In this document: piece after piece, positions 43,539 to 52,827 of the stretch
Layout of the letters: every line of letters starts with the position of its first letter
How positions within the stretch are numbered: the stretch's first letter is position 1
Assembly (NCBI GenBank): GCA_910587425.1
Contig: CAJUKU010000007.1
Span: 75,730-139,729, forward strand
Direction: 5' to 3'
From: an uncultured Muribaculaceae bacterium
GTDB taxonomy: Bacteria; Bacteroidota; Bacteroidia; Bacteroidales; Muribaculaceae
Length of the DNA: 64,000 nt
Notes under the pieces: generated by a model
Database searches by the model: none
What the model saw: the letters and a program-made list of their open reading frames with translations, nothing else
What the model was told of the DNA's origin: nothing
Program-made: the position numbers and the translations under genes

Positions 43539-43888
43539 CAATAGAGATGCTCAAGTCGAAGATTCACCGCGTCACGGTGACTGAGGCTAACCTTAATTAT
43601 ATAGGCAGCATAACCATCGACAGCGACCTGCTCGACGCAGCCGGGATTCTGCCCGGTGAGCGTGTATACATCGTGGACAACAACAATGGTGAGCGTTTCG
43701 ACACCTACACCATAGCCGGAGAGCGGGGGAGCGGTACTATCTGCCTCAACGGGGCAGCCGCCCGAAAAGTGCATCAGGGTGATATAGTCATAATCATGGC
43801 TTATGCCCGGATGACGCCCGAAGAGGCGGTGAATTTCCGCCCGAAAGTCATTTTCCCCGACACAGCGACGAATCTGCTGAAACCGTGA
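43535..43888 (+). CDS. panD: Aspartate 1-decarboxylase
   Basis: 117 residues. The self-cleavage site Gly24-Ser25 ([12 protein letters not shown]) generates the pyruvoyl cofactor. Other family features are [46 protein letters not shown] and the terminal IIMAYARM. It makes beta-alanine from aspartate for PanC. Length matches the family. Confidence 0.97.
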   Translation: MTIEMLKSKIHRVTVTEANLNYIGSITIDSDLLDAAGILPGERVYIVDNNNGERFDTYTIAGERGSGTICLNGAAARKVHQGDIVIIMAYARMTPEEAVNFRPKVIFPDTATNLLKP

Positions 43889-43951
43889 CCGTCCCGGACA
43901 CGTGACAAACCGATAAAAGAATAAGAAACTATCTGATCATACCACGCCATC

Positions 43952-45280
43952 ATGTTTGAAAATCTAAGCGAACGCCTTGAACGGAGCTTCAAGTTGCTCA
44001 AAGGTCAGGGCAAAATCACTGAAATCAACGTAGCCGAGACGCTCAAGGATGTGCGCCGCGCGCTGCTCGACGCCGACGTCAACTATAAGGTAGCAAAACA
44101 GTTTACCGATACGGTGAAGACGAAGGCTCTCGGTCGCGACGTGCTCAATGCCGTGAAGCCCGGCGAGATGATGGTGAAGATCGTGCACGACGAGCTTACC
44201 GAACTGATGGGCGGCGAGACCGCGCAGGTGAATCTCAGCGGTAACCCGACGGTAATACTGATGTCGGGTCTGCAGGGTTCCGGTAAGACTACTTTCTCAG
44301 GCAAACTCGCCAAGAAGCTGAAAAGCGAGAAAGGAAAGCGCCCGCTGCTTGTGGCTGCCGACGTCTACCGTCCGGCGGCTATAGATCAGCTAAAGGTGCT
44401 TGGCGAACAGATCGAGGTGCCGGTATATACGGAGGATGGCAACCGTAATCCGGTTCAGATAGCCGAGAATGCCATACGCCACGCAAAGGCAAATCATCTT
44501 GATCTCGTGATCATCGACACCGCCGGTCGTCTCGCCGTCGATGAGGAGATGATGCAGGAGATCGAGAACATCAAGAAAGCTGTCAAGCCGCAGGAGATCC
44601 TGTTTGTGGTCGATTCGATGACCGGTCAGGATGCGGTGAACACGGCTCGTGAGTTCAACGAGCGTCTTGATTTCGACGGTGTAGTGCTTACGAAGCTCGA
44701 CGGTGATACCCGCGGTGGTGCCGCTCTTTCGATACGCACCGTGGTTACTAAGCCGATCAAGTTTGTCGGTACCGGCGAGAAGCTTGATGCGATCGACTTC
44801 TTCCACCCCGCCCGTATGGCTGATCGTATTCTCGGCATGGGTGACATTGTATCGCTTGTTGAGAAAGCCCAGCAGGCTATCGATGAGAAGGAGGCACAGG
44901 CACTTCAGCGCAAACTGGCGAAGAATCAGTTTAACTTCAACGATTTCCTTAGCCAGATCCAGCAGATCAAGCGTATGGGTAACCTCAAGGATATCGCGTC
45001 GATGCTCCCCGGTATGGGCAAGATGCTCAAGGATGTGGATATAGATGACAATGCATTCAAGGGTGTTGAGGCTATAATCCACTCCATGACGGCGAAGGAG
45101 CGCGAGCGTCCGGAGATAATCAACGCCAGCCGCCGTCAGCGCATAGCCGCCGGATCAGGCACGACGATCCAGGAGGTGAACCGGTTGATCAAACAGTTTG
45201 ATCAGATGCGCAAGATGATGCATTCGGTTGCAACGATGAAAAATCCGATGCAGATGATGCGCCAGATGCGCCGTCGCTGA
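43952..45280 (+). CDS. ffh: Signal recognition particle protein Ffh
   Basis: 442 residues. N domain (LSERLERSFKLLKGQG, LKDVRRALLDADVNYKVAK), G domain with P-loop GLQGSGKTTFSGKLA, VAADVYRPAAIDQL, IDTAGRL and TKLDGDTRGGAAL, and a Met-rich M domain at the C-terminus (MRKMMHSVATMKNPMQMMRQMRRR) that binds SRP RNA and signal peptides. Sixty-three bases separate it from panD. Confidence 0.98.
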   Translation: MFENLSERLERSFKLLKGQGKITEINVAETLKDVRRALLDADVNYKVAKQFTDTVKTKALGRDVLNAVKPGEMMVKIVHDELTELMGGETAQVNLSGNPTVILMSGLQGSGKTTFSGKLAKKLKSEKGKRPLLVAADVYRPAAIDQLKVLGEQIEVPVYTEDGNRNPVQIAENAIRHAKANHLDLVIIDTAGRLAVDEEMMQEIENIKKAVKPQEILFVVDSMTGQDAVNTAREFNERLDFDGVVLTKLDGDTRGGAALSIRTVVTKPIKFVGTGEKLDAIDFFHPARMADRILGMGDIVSLVEKAQQAIDEKEAQALQRKLAKNQFNFNDFLSQIQQIKRMGNLKDIASMLPGMGKMLKDVDIDDNAFKGVEAIIHSMTAKERERPEIINASRRQRIAAGSGTTIQEVNRLIKQFDQMRKMMHSVATMKNPMQMMRQMRRR

Positions 45281-45325
45281 TAGCGTCAGATACAGAATAT
45301 ATTAACTAAATCCCCCGATACATAC

Positions 45326-46207
45326 ATGCTTATTGACGGTAAGAAAACCTCCGATGAAATCAAAGCCGAGATAGCGGCTACAGTCGACGAAATGGTGCGC
45401 CAGGGGCAGAAGCGTCCGCATCTCGCCGCAATCCTTGTCGGTCACGACGGCGGCAGTGAGACGTACGTCGCCAACAAAGTGAAAGCTTGTGAGCAGTGTG
45501 GCTTCACATCCACGCTCATACGGTATGAGGACAGCGTTACCGAAGATGAGCTTCTGGAGGCAATCGACCGTATGAACCATGATACTGACGTTGACGGCTT
45601 CATCGTGCAGCTTCCGTTGCCGAAGCACATTTCTGAGCAACGCATCATCGAAGCTATAGATTACCGTAAGGATGTCGACGGTTTCCATCCGGTCAACGTC
45701 GGACGCATGATGATCGGACTGCCATGTTTCCTCCCCGCCACTCCTGCCGGAATCCTCGAACTGCTCAAGCGTCACGGCATCGAGACTCGTGGTGCGGAAT
45801 GTGTGGTGCTCGGCCGCAGCAATATCGTCGGCAAGCCGGTAGCGGCACTCATGATGCAGAAAGCCGTGCCGGGCGATGCTACTGTCACTGTCTGCCACAG
45901 CGCTACACGTAACCTTAAGGATATATGCCGTAGCGCGGATATAATCATAGCCGCTCTCGGCAGCCCGGAATTTGTAAAGGCTGACATGGTGAAGCCTGGT
46001 GCGGTTGTGATCGATGTCGGCACCACACGCGTGCCCGATCCTACCCGCAAGAAAGGATTCCGTCTTTGCGGCGATGTAGATTTCGCGGCGGTCGAGCCTA
46101 TATGCTCATGGATCACGCCTGTACCGGGTGGTGTAGGACCGATGACCATAGTATCGCTGATGAAGAACACTCTTCTTGCAGCACGTCACGACATATATCC
46201 CGCCTGA
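45326..46207 (+). CDS. folD: Methylenetetrahydrofolate dehydrogenase/cyclohydrolase
   Basis: 293 residues. Motifs: [27 protein letters not shown] with the catalytic Lys of YVxxKx[48 protein letters not shown] for NADP, and [18 protein letters not shown] near the end. It interconverts one-carbon tetrahydrofolate forms. Forty-five bases downstream of ffh. Confidence 0.98.
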   Translation: MLIDGKKTSDEIKAEIAATVDEMVRQGQKRPHLAAILVGHDGGSETYVANKVKACEQCGFTSTLIRYEDSVTEDELLEAIDRMNHDTDVDGFIVQLPLPKHISEQRIIEAIDYRKDVDGFHPVNVGRMMIGLPCFLPATPAGILELLKRHGIETRGAECVVLGRSNIVGKPVAALMMQKAVPGDATVTVCHSATRNLKDICRSADIIIAALGSPEFVKADMVKPGAVVIDVGTTRVPDPTRKKGFRLCGDVDFAAVEPICSWITPVPGGVGPMTIVSLMKNTLLAARHDIYPA

Positions 46208-46229
46208 TGATCTGAAACGTATAAACACT

Positions 46230-46259
46230 CCGCCGGTTGCCGCCCGTAGCAGCCGGCGG
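46230..46259 (+). terminator. Terminator-like hairpin after folD
   Basis: CCGCCGG and CCGGCGG pair perfectly over 7 bp around a 16-base loop, then GTGTC and five T. It probably separates folD from the capA-led run. Confidence 0.65.
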
Positions 46260-46311
46260 GTGTCAATTTTTAAAGAGATGTGAGGAACTTATCCTTTAAT
46301 CATCCATTACC

Positions 46312-47451
46312 ATGAGTCCCATCACACTTTTTCCGCTACTGATCTCGCTTGCCTCACTGTTGCTTCAGCCGGATGAGGTGGAGATTCTATTTGCCGGTGA
46401 TGCCATGCAGCATCAGAGCCAGCTCGATGCTGCGCATCGTGGGTCGGGTATGTATGATTATTCAGAGTGTTTCAAGGCAATAGCGCCCTACGTCCGTTCG
46501 GCTGATTACGCTGTCGTGAATCTTGAGTGTCCGCTTGGAGGAGAACCCTATTCAGGTTATCCGATGTTCGGTGCTCCTGATGAGTATGCCGCCGCATTGC
46601 GCGATGCGGGATTCGATCTTGCTCTCACGGCAAACAACCATACGCTCGACCGCCGCGACAAGGGACTCAGGCGGACATTGTCGGTTCTCGATTCGCTCGG
46701 TATTCGGCACACCGGAACGTTTGCCCCGGCGGAATCACGCAATGACAGTGTTCCGTTGATAGTGGATGTGCGCGGGTTCCGTATCGCATTCCTGAACTAT
46801 ACTTATGGTACTAATGGAATCCGGCATGGGGCAGGTGTGGCTGTTAATATGATAGATACAGCGATGATCCGGCGTGACATAGAGCGAGCGTTGCATTCCG
46901 GGGCTGAAATTGTTGCCGTGTGTCCGCACTGGGGCATTGAGTACCGTATGCTGCCCGAGAAGAGTCAACGGATACTTGCCGGAAAGATACTTGACATGGG
47001 AGCCGATATGATCATAGGAGCACACCCGCATGTGATCCAACCTATGGAATTTGAGGAAGACTCTATGGGGAGAGGAAAACTGAAAGTGTATTCGCTCGGT
47101 AATTTTTTGTCAGGAATGCGTACGGCTGAAACACGTGGAGGAACTACTGTGACGGTCACTTTACGACGTGACCGTACCGGACGAGCATACATAGCCGGAG
47201 CTGTCTACCGCCCGGTTTTCACATTGACTCCGCTCCCAGCGAGCGGTGAGAATTTCCGGCTGATATGGTCAGATACTCCTGTCACTGATAAGATCCGCGA
47301 GACTCAGCGCAAGGATTTTGAGAGGAGTGCGACTGAAATATTCGACCGGTATAACGTTAATGTGCCGCGCGACACGGTGCCCATGCAGCAGGTCGTGAAG
47401 CGGCGTGCGCTCCGTGAGCGTCATTATCTCTCGAACTATGATGCAGATTGA
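46312..47451 (+). CDS. CapA-family metallophosphatase-like protein
   Basis: 379 residues with a hydrophobic N-terminus that may be a signal peptide. Family motifs: ILFAGDAMQHQSQ, ADYAVVNLECPLGG, ALTANNHTLDRRDKG with the metal-binding NNH, VCPHWGIEYRM and GAHPHVIQPME. The CapA/PGA_cap family belongs to the calcineurin-like fold; members act in poly-gamma-glutamate synthesis or have unknown phosphoesterase roles. No capB/capC-like genes are near. It overlaps glsA by 14 bases, so a link with lipid or envelope assembly is worth noting. Confidence 0.88.
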   Translation: MSPITLFPLLISLASLLLQPDEVEILFAGDAMQHQSQLDAAHRGSGMYDYSECFKAIAPYVRSADYAVVNLECPLGGEPYSGYPMFGAPDEYAAALRDAGFDLALTANNHTLDRRDKGLRRTLSVLDSLGIRHTGTFAPAESRNDSVPLIVDVRGFRIAFLNYTYGTNGIRHGAGVAVNMIDTAMIRRDIERALHSGAEIVAVCPHWGIEYRMLPEKSQRILAGKILDMGADMIIGAHPHVIQPMEFEEDSMGRGKLKVYSLGNFLSGMRTAETRGGTTVTVTLRRDRTGRAYIAGAVYRPVFTLTPLPASGENFRLIWSDTPVTDKIRETQRKDFERSATEIFDRYNVNVPRDTVPMQQVVKRRALRERHYLSNYDAD

Positions 47452-48259
47452 TGTAAATGCAGTTCTGCGTGAGCGTCTGCCGCGCCACTACAGGTATATA
47501 CCGCGTGTGCTCATACGGTGGATTGAGCGGACGGTGTGCCAGGAGCAGATGAATGATCTGCTGCGCGCTACCGCAGGGCTGCAGGATGCGGAATTTTGTC
47601 GTGCTGTACTTGATCATCTGGATATCCATATAGATGTTTCAGGTGAAGAATATCTGCCGGAAAATGGCAGGAACGTCATAGTGTGCAACCACCCTCTTGG
47701 CGGACTTGATGGTATAGCCATGATAGCTTATATAAGCTCCGTGTACGGTCCTGATGTCAGATTTCTTGTAAATGATCTGCTGATGGCGATAGAACCGCTG
47801 CAGGGGGTGTTTCTTCCGGTTAATAAATTCGGAAGACAGACGCGTGAAGCTACACGAGCTATCGATGAGGCATTTGCCTCTGATGTACCGATAGTTGTGT
47901 TTCCGGCAGGACTCGTATCGCGCCGCAGGAACGGAGTTATCGCAGATCTGCAGTGGCAACGCACGGTGGTCAATAAATGTATTGCTTACGGGCGTGATGT
48001 GATTCCCGTACATTTTAGTGGTAGAAACTCAAGTTTTTTTTATACTTTTGCAAATCTGAGAAAGCGCTTGGGCGTGAAACTGAACGTTGAGATGGTATAT
48101 CTGCCGCGGGAAGTGTTCCGTTGCCGTGGGAAACGGTTCAGGATCACTATCGGCGAGCCTGTCCGGGTAGCAGAATTGCGCGGCGGACGTGAGGCTCAGC
48201 AAACAGCCGATATGCTACGTGAGCGCGTGTATGCGCTCGCCGCCGACTTACAAGAGTAG
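47438..48259 (+). CDS. glsA: Glycine-lipid O-acyltransferase-like protein (GlsA)
   Basis: 273 residues from the ATG at 47438; the next codon is also ATG. The acyltransferase signature NHPLGGLDGIA (NHx5D form) is at about residues 92-102, followed by VFLPVNKFGRQ and VFPAGLVSRRRNG. Length and the adjacent GNAT-type gene match the glsA-glsB pair known from Bacteroides thetaiotaomicron, where GlsA adds the second, ester-linked acyl chain to N-acyl-glycine. The assignment rests on family features and synteny. Confidence 0.85.
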   Translation: MMQIDVNAVLRERLPRHYRYIPRVLIRWIERTVCQEQMNDLLRATAGLQDAEFCRAVLDHLDIHIDVSGEEYLPENGRNVIVCNHPLGGLDGIAMIAYISSVYGPDVRFLVNDLLMAIEPLQGVFLPVNKFGRQTREATRAIDEAFASDVPIVVFPAGLVSRRRNGVIADLQWQRTVVNKCIAYGRDVIPVHFSGRNSSFFYTFANLRKRLGVKLNVEMVYLPREVFRCRGKRFRITIGEPVRVAELRGGREAQQTADMLRERVYALAADLQE

Positions 48260-48305
48260 AACGCTGCGCGACTCAGAACTATAAAGAGTAACGCCAACAG
48301 AAATC

Positions 48306-49241
48306 ATGATACAACAGATCATAGATCCTATACCTGTCGATGCCATAAAGGCGGAGTTGACCGATGACCGTCTGCTTCGTCCTACTAATAAAGGAAACAA
48401 CCTGATATATGTGGTTGATGCCCATACTGCGCCTGCTGTGATGCGTGAGGTCGGACGCCTGCGCGAAATCTCGTTCCGTTTAGCGGGAGGTGGTACCGGT
48501 AAGGATTGCGACATCGATGAATATGACCTGATGACTCCTCCATGCCGTCAGCTGATAGTGTGGGATCCTGATTCCGAACAGATTCTTGGAGGCTACCGCT
48601 ACATCACGGGGAGTGACATACGTCGCACACCTGAAGGAAAGCCGCGAATCGCAACGTCACACATGTTCCGTTTCTCTGAACGTTTCATTGATGAATATCT
48701 CCCATATACCATAGAACTCGGACGATCTTTTGTGCGTCCGGAATATCAGTCGTCAAAGGCTGGTGCCAAGGCTCTTTATGCACTCGACAATCTATGGGAC
48801 GGACTGGGAGCGCTTACTGTAGTTCACCCTGAGATACGTTATCTGTTCGGCAAGGTGACCATGTATCCGAGCTACTCGCACGAGTGCCGTGACATGATAC
48901 TGTATTTTCTGACAAAGCACTTCCCAGATCCGGACGAACTGGTACGTCCGATAACCCCATTGTCGACAGATATTGATTCAGATGCCATGGAGCAGCTGTT
49001 CAACGGCGAGACTTTTTCCGATGACTACCGCATACTCAATCGTGCCATAAGGGCACATGGCTTCAATATCCCGCCGCTTGTCAACGCCTACATGAGCCTG
49101 TCGCCGACAATGAAGATGTTTGGCACCGCCATCAACGATGAATTTGGCGATGTGGAGGAATCCGGCATATTCTTTGCCATCGATGAAATATTTGAAGAGA
49201 AAAAGCAACGCCATATCGGCACATACCATCATCATTCATGA
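48306..49241 (+). CDS. glsB: Glycine-lipid N-acyltransferase-like protein (GlsB)
   Basis: 311 residues, GNAT-like fold of the OlsB/hemolysin-related type. Visible features are REISFRLAGGGTGKDCDIDEYD, LIVWDPDSEQILGGYRYI, ELGRSFVRPEYQSSKAGAKALYALDNLWDGLGA and LFGKVTMYPSYS. GlsB forms the amide bond between glycine and a 3-hydroxy fatty acid, giving the substrate of GlsA. It lies 46 bases after glsA and overlaps the following DUF4199-like gene by 4 bases. Confidence 0.88.
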   Translation: MIQQIIDPIPVDAIKAELTDDRLLRPTNKGNNLIYVVDAHTAPAVMREVGRLREISFRLAGGGTGKDCDIDEYDLMTPPCRQLIVWDPDSEQILGGYRYITGSDIRRTPEGKPRIATSHMFRFSERFIDEYLPYTIELGRSFVRPEYQSSKAGAKALYALDNLWDGLGALTVVHPEIRYLFGKVTMYPSYSHECRDMILYFLTKHFPDPDELVRPITPLSTDIDSDAMEQLFNGETFSDDYRILNRAIRAHGFNIPPLVNAYMSLSPTMKMFGTAINDEFGDVEESGIFFAIDEIFEEKKQRHIGTYHHHS

Positions 49242-49795
49242 TAGATAATGATGAAATAAGACAGCGCTCTCCTTACAAGCGTGGTGCCGACGACGGACTG
49301 CTTTTCGGATTGCTTCTGACAGCCATATTCTTTGCCGGGATATTCTCGGTGGATTATCCTGTGGCAGGTTTGCTCGCTGCCGCCGGAATGCTGTCTGTAC
49401 CCTTTGTCATCTATAAATTCCTCCGCCGTTCGTATGTCGCCGATATAGGCATGACATTATTGTCATCGCTATGGATGCAGGGCATAATGATCTTCGGTTG
49501 CGGCGCTCTGATATCAGGGATCATCGCTACCGTTTATCTCAAATGGGTCGATCCTGATTTCATCAACGCCCGCGTGGCTGATGCCATCCGGCTGTACCGT
49601 GAAAGCGATATGCCTTCCGGCGAGCGTATGGCTGAAACACTCGAGGCAATGGTGAAATCACATCTTATACCCTCGGCAGTGCAGATAGTCGTCGAGATGA
49701 TATGGCTCTCGATATTTTCAGGATCACTGCTCTCGCTGCTGATGGCATTGCTCGCACGTGCCAGAAGCGTGGGCAAAACTAATACAAAAAGATAA
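49238..49795 (+). CDS. DUF4199-like membrane protein
   Basis: 185 residues, four predicted helices. The arrangement (two N-terminal helices, LWMQGIMIFGCGALISGIIATVYLKWVDPDFI, a ~50-residue soluble helix region with MAETLEAMVKSHLIPSAVQIVVEM, and a last helix) matches the Bacteroidetes DUF4199 family. It is translationally coupled to glsB and followed after 19 bases by a GT2 gene, an order common in Bacteroidales. Function unknown. Confidence 0.8.
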   Translation: MIDNDEIRQRSPYKRGADDGLLFGLLLTAIFFAGIFSVDYPVAGLLAAAGMLSVPFVIYKFLRRSYVADIGMTLLSSLWMQGIMIFGCGALISGIIATVYLKWVDPDFINARVADAIRLYRESDMPSGERMAETLEAMVKSHLIPSAVQIVVEMIWLSIFSGSLLSLLMALLARARSVGKTNTKR

Positions 49796-49814
49796 TAAAC
49801 TCATACCATAAGTC

Positions 49815-50783
49815 ATGGATATTTCGATCGTAGTACCACTATATAACGAAGCAGAGTCACTTCCGGAGCTTGAGCAATGGATCGCACGTGTCATGGATGA
49901 CAACGGATTCAGTTATGAGATACTGTTCATCAATGATGGCTCGACTGATGATTCATGGGATGTGATCAGGAAACTATCCGAGAAAAATCCGTCAGTCAAA
50001 GGTGTATGTTTCCGTCGTAACTACGGCAAGTCGCCGGCGCTTAATACCGGTTTCCGCAGGGCGCAGGGCGATGTTGTCATAACTATGGATGCTGATCTTC
50101 AGGACAGCCCCGACGAGATTCCTGAACTTTACAGGATGATCACCGAGGATGGTTATGATCTTGTCAGCGGATGGAAACGCAAGCGTTATGATCCGTTGTC
50201 GAAGACAATTCCCACCAAGCTATTCAATGCCACAGCACGACGCGTGAGTGGAATCCATAATCTCCATGATTTCAACTGCGGTCTGAAGGCATACCGCAAC
50301 AAGGTCGTAAAGCATATTGAAGTCTATGGCGATATGCACCGCTATATCCCTTACTTGGCTAAGAACGCAGGTTTTACACGGATCGGTGAGAAAGTAGTGC
50401 ATCATCAGGCACGTAAATACGGAACTACGAAATTCGGGCTTGACCGCTTTGTCAACGGCTATCTTGATCTCGCGACACTGTGGTTTACTAACAAGTTTGG
50501 CGTCAAGCCGATGCATTTCTTCGGTCTGCTCGGCAGCCTTATGTTTCTGCTCGGATTCATTTCCGCGGTAGTGGTCGGTGCCGTCAAGCTATACAATATG
50601 CACAGTGGCAATCACTATAATCTTGTGACAGACTCTCCTTATTTCTACATAGCGCTCACGCTTATGATACTCGGCACACAGCTCTTCCTTGCAGGGTTTG
50701 TCGGTGAGCTTGTAGTACGTAATGCGCCTGGAAGAAACCATTACGAGATAGAAGAGGAGATCCGTACGGAATTACCTGCTTAA
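49815..50783 (+). CDS. Family 2 glycosyltransferase, polyprenyl-phosphate sugar synthase-like
   Basis: 322 residues. GT-A domain with SIVVPLYNEAESLPELEQWI, ILFINDGSTDDSW, FRRNYGKSPALNTGFRRAQGDVVITMDADLQDSPDEIPEL (DxD-type DAD) and GWKRKRYDP. Two C-terminal helices (FFGLLGSLMFLLGFISAVVVGAV and YFYIALTLMILGTQLFLAGFVGELV). This is the GtrB/dolichol-phosphate-mannose-synthase plan, making a lipid-linked monosaccharide for envelope glycans or flippase pathways. The sugar is unknown. Confidence 0.92.
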   Translation: MDISIVVPLYNEAESLPELEQWIARVMDDNGFSYEILFINDGSTDDSWDVIRKLSEKNPSVKGVCFRRNYGKSPALNTGFRRAQGDVVITMDADLQDSPDEIPELYRMITEDGYDLVSGWKRKRYDPLSKTIPTKLFNATARRVSGIHNLHDFNCGLKAYRNKVVKHIEVYGDMHRYIPYLAKNAGFTRIGEKVVHHQARKYGTTKFGLDRFVNGYLDLATLWFTNKFGVKPMHFFGLLGSLMFLLGFISAVVVGAVKLYNMHSGNHYNLVTDSPYFYIALTLMILGTQLFLAGFVGELVVRNAPGRNHYEIEEEIRTELPA

Positions 50784-50797
50784 TCAAAAAAAGAAAA

Positions 50798-51340
50798 ATG
50801 ATGAACACAGATATACAGTTCTCAACGTTCATGGAGCTTGTAAAGCAGCGCTATTCATGCCGTAGTTATGCCGACAAGCCTGTTGAGCGTGAAAAAATAG
50901 CCGCTATTCTTGATGCCGCACGCCTTGCACCATCGGCATGCAATAAACAGCCATGGCTATTCATCGTCGCCGATGAGGAACCTGTCAGAACAGGAATCAT
51001 AGAGTCATATCCGCGGGAGTGGGCACGAACAGCACCGGCATTCATCGTTGTGTGCGGTGATCACAATGAATCGTGGCACAGACCTGAGGATGGAAAGGAT
51101 CACATGGATGTGGACTGCTCGATAGCAGCCGAACATATATGTCTTGCAGCTGCGGCGGCAGGACTCGGCACATGTTGGATATGTAACTTTGATCCTGCGA
51201 AACTGCGTGAGACTATCTCAGTGCCTGAGCATATTGAGCCTGTAGTGGTTCTCGCTATCGGCTATCCATTCGCTCAATCGGTAGCGCCTGAGAAGAAACG
51301 CAAGCATCTGGATGAAATAGTGAGATGGGGAAGTTACTGA
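50798..51340 (+). CDS. Nitroreductase-family flavoprotein
   Basis: 180 residues. FMN-binding starts with KQRYSCRSYADKPVEREKI, then LDAARLAPSACNKQPWLFIV, VDCSIAAEHICLAAAAAGLGTCWICNFDP and VVLAIGYPFAQ. This is a small NAD(P)H-dependent nitroreductase/oxidoreductase of the type common in anaerobes. Substrate unknown. It overlaps the next gene by 16 bases. Confidence 0.93.
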   Translation: MMNTDIQFSTFMELVKQRYSCRSYADKPVEREKIAAILDAARLAPSACNKQPWLFIVADEEPVRTGIIESYPREWARTAPAFIVVCGDHNESWHRPEDGKDHMDVDCSIAAEHICLAAAAAGLGTCWICNFDPAKLRETISVPEHIEPVVVLAIGYPFAQSVAPEKKRKHLDEIVRWGSY

Positions 51341-51888
51341 ACTTGATCGCTGTCTTGCTGCTCCTGACCTCATGCTCCTCCACCGGTTGCCTTGAGAACC
51401 AGAGCAGTCTTCCTCTTGCGGGGTTTTACTCATCGCGTACGCAGGAGGGTATCGCTATTGACTCCCTGCAGGTGTGGGGTGTCGGTGCTCCTGGTGATTC
51501 CATGCTCGTTGACGGCGTGGCGCGTAATACATACCTCCCGTTAAGGAGCTCGATGGAAATCGCCTCGTTCTGTTTTCACTATGATCAGAAGGAGCTGTCA
51601 TCCCCATTGCTTAACGACACGATAACATTGAGCTACTCCTCACAACCTCGTTTCGTCAGTGAGGAGTGTGGCGCAATGTATTTCTATGAGATAAAGACGC
51701 TGCAGCACACATGTCATCTGATTGACTCAGTTGTATTAGTTCAGCCGGAGGTCAACAATATCGACAGGGAGACGATGCGGATTTATTTTCGCACCGCAGA
51801 ACCGGTGGATGATGGTGAAGATGATAATGATGATGATGAGACCGGTGATACAGGTGCGGATCAGGATACAGAAACAGAACAGTCATGA
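51325..51888 (+). CDS. DUF6452-like lipoprotein
   Basis: 187 residues with lipobox LLTSC, lipidated Cys at 17. A conserved N-terminal pattern CLENQSSLPLAGFYS is followed by beta-rich sequence, and the C-terminus is a highly acidic tail (DDGEDDNDDDETGDTG). In Bacteroidales this family sits directly before a DUF6048 gene, as here (4-base overlap). Function unknown; an outer-membrane-linked partner pair is likely. Confidence 0.8.
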   Translation: MGKLLNLIAVLLLLTSCSSTGCLENQSSLPLAGFYSSRTQEGIAIDSLQVWGVGAPGDSMLVDGVARNTYLPLRSSMEIASFCFHYDQKELSSPLLNDTITLSYSSQPRFVSEECGAMYFYEIKTLQHTCHLIDSVVLVQPEVNNIDRETMRIYFRTAEPVDDGEDDNDDDETGDTGADQDTETEQS

Positions 51889-52781
51889 GCGGGAAAACTA
51901 AAAATCTGAATGGAATGGTGCGCTCTGTGATGCTCTTTGCGCTTGTGGCACTCTCTTTTTGTGTCACGGTTCCGCTCGCGGCGCAACGTCGTATAACCCC
52001 TGTGGAGAATCCGGCGGCTCCGATAAAGAAAAAGACAAAGCCGGTGGAGTTTGACCGTACACGTCTGGATGAGCGGAAGGACGCATCCGGTCGCATAGTG
52101 CTCGTGGATACTGTCACAGGTATGGAGTATGTTGATTCCACCGCAGTCGCAAAGAAGCCCGGCAATATTTATCCGCTATTGCACGCTGTCACTGTCGGGG
52201 TGGATTTCCTCGATCCTCTTCTCAAGGCTTTCGGACAGGAGTATGGAGGAGTCAGTGCATGGGGCGAACTTAGTCTGCACAACCGGTTCAAGCCGTATTT
52301 TGAGATGGGGCTTTCATCAGCATCAATCTCCCCCGACGGTATGAACTACAGATTCCACAGCCCTCTTGCTCCGTTCTTCAAGATCGGTATAAATTATAAT
52401 GTATTCTACAATTCCAATCCTGACTATCAATTGTGCGTAGGTCTGCGGTATGGTTTCTCACCTTTCCGTTTCACTATCGAGGATGTGACCACATCTGACG
52501 GGGATTACTGGGGTGAGACAGTTCCGGTATCGTTTCCATCACAATCAACTACAGCGAGCTTTTTGGAGTTTGCATTAAGTATAAAGGTGAAGATTGTGCG
52601 GAATATATCGCTTGGATGGGCTTTGAAATATCACACGGCATACGGCGGCAAGAGTGATATCGGCGAGTCAATGTACATACCGGGTTACGGTAAGCGCAAT
52701 AACCGTCTTGCTGCGGGGTTCAGTGTCATGTATACAATTCCGCTGAACAAGAAGACACTCCCGGTCGTTGAAAATAAGTAA
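51885..52781 (+). CDS. DUF6048-like outer-membrane barrel protein
   Basis: 298 residues with a signal peptide (MLFALVALSFCVTVPLAAQ). A basic, Pro-rich segment (NPAAPIKKKTKP) is followed by a small barrel: AVTVGVDFLDPLLKAFGQEYGG, YFEMGLSSASI, FFKIGINYNVFYN, LCVGLRYGFSPF, ISLGWALKYHTAYG and a final LAAGFSVMYTIPLN. Coupled to the DUF6452-like gene. Function unknown. Confidence 0.82.
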   Translation: MSGKTKNLNGMVRSVMLFALVALSFCVTVPLAAQRRITPVENPAAPIKKKTKPVEFDRTRLDERKDASGRIVLVDTVTGMEYVDSTAVAKKPGNIYPLLHAVTVGVDFLDPLLKAFGQEYGGVSAWGELSLHNRFKPYFEMGLSSASISPDGMNYRFHSPLAPFFKIGINYNVFYNSNPDYQLCVGLRYGFSPFRFTIEDVTTSDGDYWGETVPVSFPSQSTTASFLEFALSIKVKIVRNISLGWALKYHTAYGGKSDIGESMYIPGYGKRNNRLAAGFSVMYTIPLNKKTLPVVENK

Positions 52782-52827
52782 CAATACCGGATGTTGCCTA
52801 TGTCTGCAATGCCGGCATGAATAATAA

